A stretch of DNA of 64,000 bases, taken from NCBI RefSeq assembly GCF_050113715.1, contig NZ_JBNJQR010000003.1:1-64000 (forward strand). Reading direction: 5' to 3'. Each line of letters starts with the position of its first letter. The stretch's first letter is position 1. This document shows positions 61,301 through 64,000 of the stretch, piece after piece. The stretch is from Brevibacillus_H ginsengisoli (lineage in GTDB: Bacteria; Bacillota; Bacilli; Brevibacillales; Brevibacillaceae). A program made the translations under genes and the position numbers. A model generated the notes under the pieces. It had not been told where the DNA came from. It worked only from the letters and a program-made list of their open reading frames with translations, and did not search any database.

Positions 61301-62623
61301 CAAGGTAATCGTGAAAAAGGATGCCGCTTGAAACAGACTTGGACGAGTTGTCCCGTTAAAAATAGCGTGAAGACCTGTGACGCGAGCGCCGTAGCGTTGC
61401 CAAAATAACAGAAATACACGCTGAGAGTCTTCATCGAGAAGTTCCGAATCCTCGTACAGATAATAAAAGCTCTGAAGCTGAAACAAGGGAAGGATCTCCG
61501 TGTAGAAGGAGTACAACCAATCTGCCAAAGAGTGAATCAAATCATTGCCTTCAAAGTGACTGCTTAACAGGTGTTCGAACTTGCGTGTGAGCCCACGGAG
61601 TTTACTGCTTGTTTCAGGCAGGTATCGATAGGCCGTGTACAGCGTTCGTTCAATTGATTCGCGAAGGGTAGAGAAGGGCAGATTTTTGCAACGAATCGTA
61701 AAGAAAAAGTGATATTCGAGAACCTCCATGACGTGATGGCGAAGAACGTTGAGACGCGTGACCTCATCTTCACAAATGATCCCCATTACCTGTAATCCTT
61801 CCGACCGGAGGAAAGACCGGAGCGCTTGTTGACTCCTGCGATCAATCGGAGGAACCATCGGATGAAGCCATTTCACGTCTGTCTCGATATGGAAGTCGTT
61901 TATCGCATGCGAGGGCTGATCCAAAAGGGCCAATAGGTCAGCCATAATCTCCTCGACCGAGATGAAGCTTTCCGGCATCACGATTAAACGATGACACAAT
62001 ACATGAATATTCTGCGGAAGCGTTCCACTCACCATGCGATGTTTATCGGGCAAGCGACCGCCACACACCCATTGAATCATCATGCCGATGGAGTAGAAAT
62101 CACAGACACGAGTCATTTCATGTTTCCGAGAATAGCTGGAAAACAAAATGTACGGAAAATCGTCCAGTAAATTATTCACAAACGGATAGGCGGAAGGATA
62201 AGGCTGGACATCTAGGATTACCGTATGATTCTGCGGGTGAAAATAGATCAGCTCGGGTGACAGAAAACCCATAAAAAACTGGTTCTTATGTAACTTGGCA
62301 AGCGCATCTGTTAGGGAGATAATGATTTTGATCTTAGCCAAATTATCCAGTTCTACATTATTTATGTAAGAAAGCGGAAGATATTTTTCTGGAACTGGTG
62401 GTAAAGATGCATACAGATTATCCCCGTCAACAGACCATTCGATCAATTGTCGAAAGTTTTCTCCAGAGGCCACTTGCTGCCACTTATTCAGCCGATCAAT
62501 CATCAAACTTTGATGGAAATACTTCCATGTTTTCTTATGAAAATGAATTCTCGTGCCAAAAGCATGGTGCGTCAAGGTCATACAACGTTGGGATGGTGGT
62601 TGATGAGTTGAATCATGTTCCAT
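58340..62623 (-). CDS. Giant multidomain diguanylate cyclase (kinase-like + AAA-like + TPR + GAF-like + GGDEF)
   Basis: 1427 residues from the ATG after GGAGTGACGTC. Residues ~10-235: protein-kinase-like fold with LHKNQFFMGFLSPELIYF where HRD would be and LDVQPY where DFG would be, so catalytically degenerate. Residues ~250-560: AAA/MalT-like region whose P-loop is replaced by GIICEDEVTRL. Residues ~560-1080: helical TPR-like repeats. ~1085-1255: GAF-like sensor. ~1262-1427: GGDEF with active-site RFGGEELLLI, and the inhibitory I-site RKND exactly five residues before. It makes c-di-GMP in response to unknown signals. No neighbouring c-di-GMP gene. Confidence 0.8.
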   Translation of the reverse strand: MEHDSTHQPPSQRCMTLTHHAFGTRIHFHKKTWKYFHQSLMIDRLNKWQQVASGENFRQLIEWSVDGDNLYASLPPVPEKYLPLSYINNVELDNLAKIKIIISLTDALAKLHKNQFFMGFLSPELIYFHPQNHTVILDVQPYPSAYPFVNNLLDDFPYILFSSYSRKHEMTRVCDFYSIGMMIQWVCGGRLPDKHRMVSGTLPQNIHVLCHRLIVMPESFISVEEIMADLLALLDQPSHAINDFHIETDVKWLHPMVPPIDRRSQQALRSFLRSEGLQVMGIICEDEVTRLNVLRHHVMEVLEYHFFFTIRCKNLPFSTLRESIERTLYTAYRYLPETSSKLRGLTRKFEHLLSSHFEGNDLIHSLADWLYSFYTEILPLFQLQSFYYLYEDSELLDEDSQRVFLLFWQRYGARVTGLHAIFNGTTRPSLFQAASFFTITLGQKETKLYHSLLISQFGRAEDSLLFLLSEWMMEKQIEYHHCPMILDELIHTRGIQLTRNGWAATPTCKQVLAELDIHHLMDQRLNSLHEQELELLRVFACMPHPIRARTIFAANDLDDTHFFPMLRKLARSGLVLIFSEDSLFIPFDVTQRLLLDLPIGSKVAYYRKALPLLQKVGFISYPTLIEIARLAEESRTEYFYLIKYYRRIRNLLTVDRKRLLIEDIKQLQHKLQRTKIICWDRLLCQLYMRLNMYPQAEKVAKSIVKRTKSGIDRFVLMRIHLFTNQLDLAAVKEELLEFLLDPTQTLIEKVYATILLNYIDFFAPLHRENAEIIHRAYLNVFYPNRHRLSTRTFAELSINYTIVLFQYFPELEEWAAALLDKIESTLERTPHQDLMIELSNSFIFHSDIRLSRRYIQRCLDISKRYGFKGKEQISHLNGMEISLYQGDASSYRYHMLNVPQVDELRRKDLLEQYHTHQLLYSCEWEQWSQFDEIYVQLSKQQSTNFTNFIMEVYSRYSTYRQGKKLPSPCEWEQPNEYTLFIDGLYQAQTGNVDQACDYFRQSIAANGYRLQTGWSYREMVDLLLKHNRLEAEEELENFEEYLKNYGYDVFWPDLHRGYADLTMQKRDLQRSMLYLRRAANGYQLIEKDHRSKSLTVKLAEVVQPDYIPCDSVMRADPTVQRLMEERTQLLDQSLDLQIIIQLSEQVTESLELTNTFQKLSNSLFRYFPVTHTAISCNLFYQKETLFYSAIGLIDKNEQLVFQKSKQSKSQYEYMLYQQGDEFIKLNVYANDLADTKRLHMEHFLSFIKPHIANALHYMEMMIDNLTGFYQRRFFLRKLREEFEVSQRHGLDLSLIMIDIDNFRRVNEYGHQEGDKVLRELADMLRSLLRKNDIPGRFGGEELLLILPKTDGKVALQLAEQLRQQIEEEFAIGRPYQVTISAGVASSELCQAKNIEELIRFADNAEITAKTTGKNRVVAAWETLASLE

Positions 62624-62850
62624 GACGTCACTCCATTTTCCAGAATTATTTGCAAACATCAGTTACTTTCAGATAATATATTTTATACTGAATTTTACTA
62701 ATAGAAAAGGTTATATCGCTGTATTATAAATCACAAGCCGTGTCAAGATTTCGGAGGTTTTGTCGAAAGACTTCCTTTTCAGGGGAATTCAGTGTTAAAT
62801 AATGAGGACACTACATAATTAGAGATAAGTAGGAGAGGCTGGTGTAGGTC

Positions 62851-63147
62851 GTGAGTGAAAACGGAATCCTGTTGGGGAAACGTCATTTCCTTTATTGTAA
62901 AGACAAAACAATTAATGTGGAAGGCTGGATCTTCTATCTAACACCCGGCTATAAAGTCATTGCTGGCGGATCCTCTCAACCTGGTGAAACGATGATTAGT
63001 CTTTATAAGGAAAATGAGAAAATCGCTCAGCTATCATTAACTCATAAAAATTCAGAGTCTAATTTGATGATTCAAGCCGTATCCAGTGACATTTCGCTTG
63101 AAGTGTCTTCTTTGCTCCAAACCGTTACACTTTCCGAAAAAAACTAG
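62851..63147 (+). CDS. Hypothetical protein
   Basis: 98 residues, GTG start 12 bases after AGGAGAGG, a bit far. Beta-rich (GWIFYLTPGYKVIAGGSSQ), soluble, no signal. No family recognised. Upstream is AT-rich DNA divergent from the giant GGDEF gene. Confidence 0.55.
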   Translation: MSENGILLGKRHFLYCKDKTINVEGWIFYLTPGYKVIAGGSSQPGETMISLYKENEKIAQLSLTHKNSESNLMIQAVSSDISLEVSSLLQTVTLSEKN

Positions 63148-63155
63148 AGGTTCGT

Positions 63156-63194
63156 CCACCGGTTGTTTCTTGTGCCTGGTGGCTTATTTTTTTT
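63156..63194 (+). terminator. Weak terminator
   Basis: CCACC (63156-63160) and GGTGG (63178-63182), then CTTATTTTTTTT. The stem is short. Confidence 0.45.
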
Positions 63195-63247
63195 ACTGAA
63201 GTTTGTGATAATAGGTGCATAGTTACCACTGGAGGAGACAAGACACA

Positions 63248-64000
63248 ATGGATCAATTGAAAATAGGAGATTTTCATTTATTCTGGCTGCAAGGCGGTCT
63301 AACACAACTGGATGGAGGCGCCATGTTCGGGGTAGTTCCCAAGGCTCTCTGGAGCAAGCGATATCCGAGCAATGAATTCAATCAAATACCTCTTCGGGCT
63401 GATCCGGTCTTGATCCAGACACAAGGGAAGAATCTCTTGATCGAATCGGGAATTGGGAAGAACCGACTGAATGAGAAGCAGAAGCGCAACTACGGATTGG
63501 CGGAGGAAGCGAGAATTGAAGACTCGCTGAATGAACTGGGACTTACGACACGGGATATTGATAAGGTACTGATGACACATATGCATTATGACCATGCCAA
63601 CGGACTCGTTTCAAGGAATGGAGAAGAATTGTATTCGACTTTTCCTAATGCCGCAATCTATGTGCAAGAGTTGGAATGGGAAGAGATGCAAAGTCCCAAT
63701 ATTCGTTCGCGCAACACGTATTGGGAAGAGAATTGGAAGCCAATCCAGTCTCAAGTCATCACATTCGGTGAAAACTTAGAGGTTCTGCCTGGTATTACGA
63801 TGCACCATACTGGCGGACACAGCTATGGACATGCCATCGTTCAACTGGAAAGTCAAGGGGAGAAGCTTCTTCATCTGGCTGATATACTGCCAACACACGC
63901 CCATCAGAATTCACTCTGGGTGATGGCTTACGACGACTATCCGATGACTTCGATATTTGCCAAGGAAAAGTGGATCAAGGAAGGAATTCGAGATCATGCG
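63248..64000 (+). CDS. ytnP: MBL-fold hydrolase, YtnP-like lactonase (partial)
   Basis: The open end of the window cuts the gene after 251 codons. Start ATG after ACTGGAGGAGAC. MBL motif THMHYDHANGL (HxHxDH) near residue 110, then GGHSYGHAIV and the Asp in HLADILPTHAHQ. The N-terminal GGLTQLDGGAMFGVVPKALW is characteristic of YtnP, which degrades acyl-homoserine lactones and Streptomyces signals in B. subtilis; full length there is ~281 residues. Confidence 0.88.
   Translation, partial: MDQLKIGDFHLFWLQGGLTQLDGGAMFGVVPKALWSKRYPSNEFNQIPLRADPVLIQTQGKNLLIESGIGKNRLNEKQKRNYGLAEEARIEDSLNELGLTTRDIDKVLMTHMHYDHANGLVSRNGEELYSTFPNAAIYVQELEWEEMQSPNIRSRNTYWEENWKPIQSQVITFGENLEVLPGITMHHTGGHSYGHAIVQLESQGEKLLHLADILPTHAHQNSLWVMAYDDYPMTSIFAKEKWIKEGIRDHA

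Overview
The window looks like a chromosomal segment of a spore-forming, low-to-mid GC Gram-positive rod of the Paenibacillaceae, most likely Brevibacillus or a close relative. This is inferred from gene content and protein style, not from a database search. Spore and Bacillales markers are an alpha/beta-type small acid-soluble spore protein, a GerW/YtfJ-type sporulation protein, a 1148-residue pyruvate carboxylase, YhaM exoribonuclease, an Amj-type lipid II flippase, an LCP cell-wall ligase, a Bacillus-type PHA synthase (PhaQ-PhaR-PhaC), and purine-rich Shine-Dalgarno sites with frequent TTG and GTG starts. I see no transposase, CRISPR array or prophage.

Layout. 1-1713: the 3' end of a 23S rRNA and an array of 15 tRNA genes closed by a terminator. 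1.8-10.5 kb: a lipoprotein, an orphan histidine kinase, a TerC-family membrane protein, a YkoP/YkoN-like pair, the SASP gene, ytfI and ytfJ separated by an ArsR regulator and a nitroreductase, and an orphan FliD-like protein. 10.6-18.4 kb: pycA, amj, thiol peroxidase, a pseudouridine synthase, and two related ~190-bp structured intergenic elements. 18.4-21.8 kb: a tyrosine/homogentisate degradation cluster with a cre-like site in front of it. 22-29.8 kb: PspC, nadE, two metabolic or membrane genes, the PHA operon, DedA, YkvA-like and YhaM. 30-33.4 kb: a unit of three unrecognised genes ending in a SEC-C protein that carries an integrase-type DNA-binding fold. 35.2-46.6 kb: a molybdoenzyme island. 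46.6-58.3 kb: an MFS exporter, a PfkB kinase, an LCP protein, an acyl-CoA-responsive fadH, and an HxlR-controlled redox pair. 58.3-62.6 kb: a 1427-residue multidomain diguanylate cyclase. The window ends inside a YtnP-like lactonase.

The most coherent system is the molybdoenzyme island. A polyferredoxin, a cytoplasmic-looking molybdopterin oxidoreductase with its own four-cluster ferredoxin, and a PucR-type regulator form one unit. A second unit follows, with its own candidate operator. It encodes a Tat-exported NarG-like catalytic subunit, a four-cluster Fe-S subunit, an NrfD-type membrane anchor, a TorD-type chaperone, a small dedicated TatA and a MoaA. Together these supply the enzyme, electron transfer, folding, export and cofactor synthesis for an anaerobic respiratory reductase whose substrate cannot be read from the sequence.

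The items most likely to be new are the paired 190-bp elements, whose helix changes point to a minus-strand RNA; the 37-nt hairpin repeat with a compensatory base change; the giant GGDEF protein with a degenerate kinase-like front end; the SEC-C/integrase-fold fusion; and the NarG-like subunit paired with an NrfD anchor.
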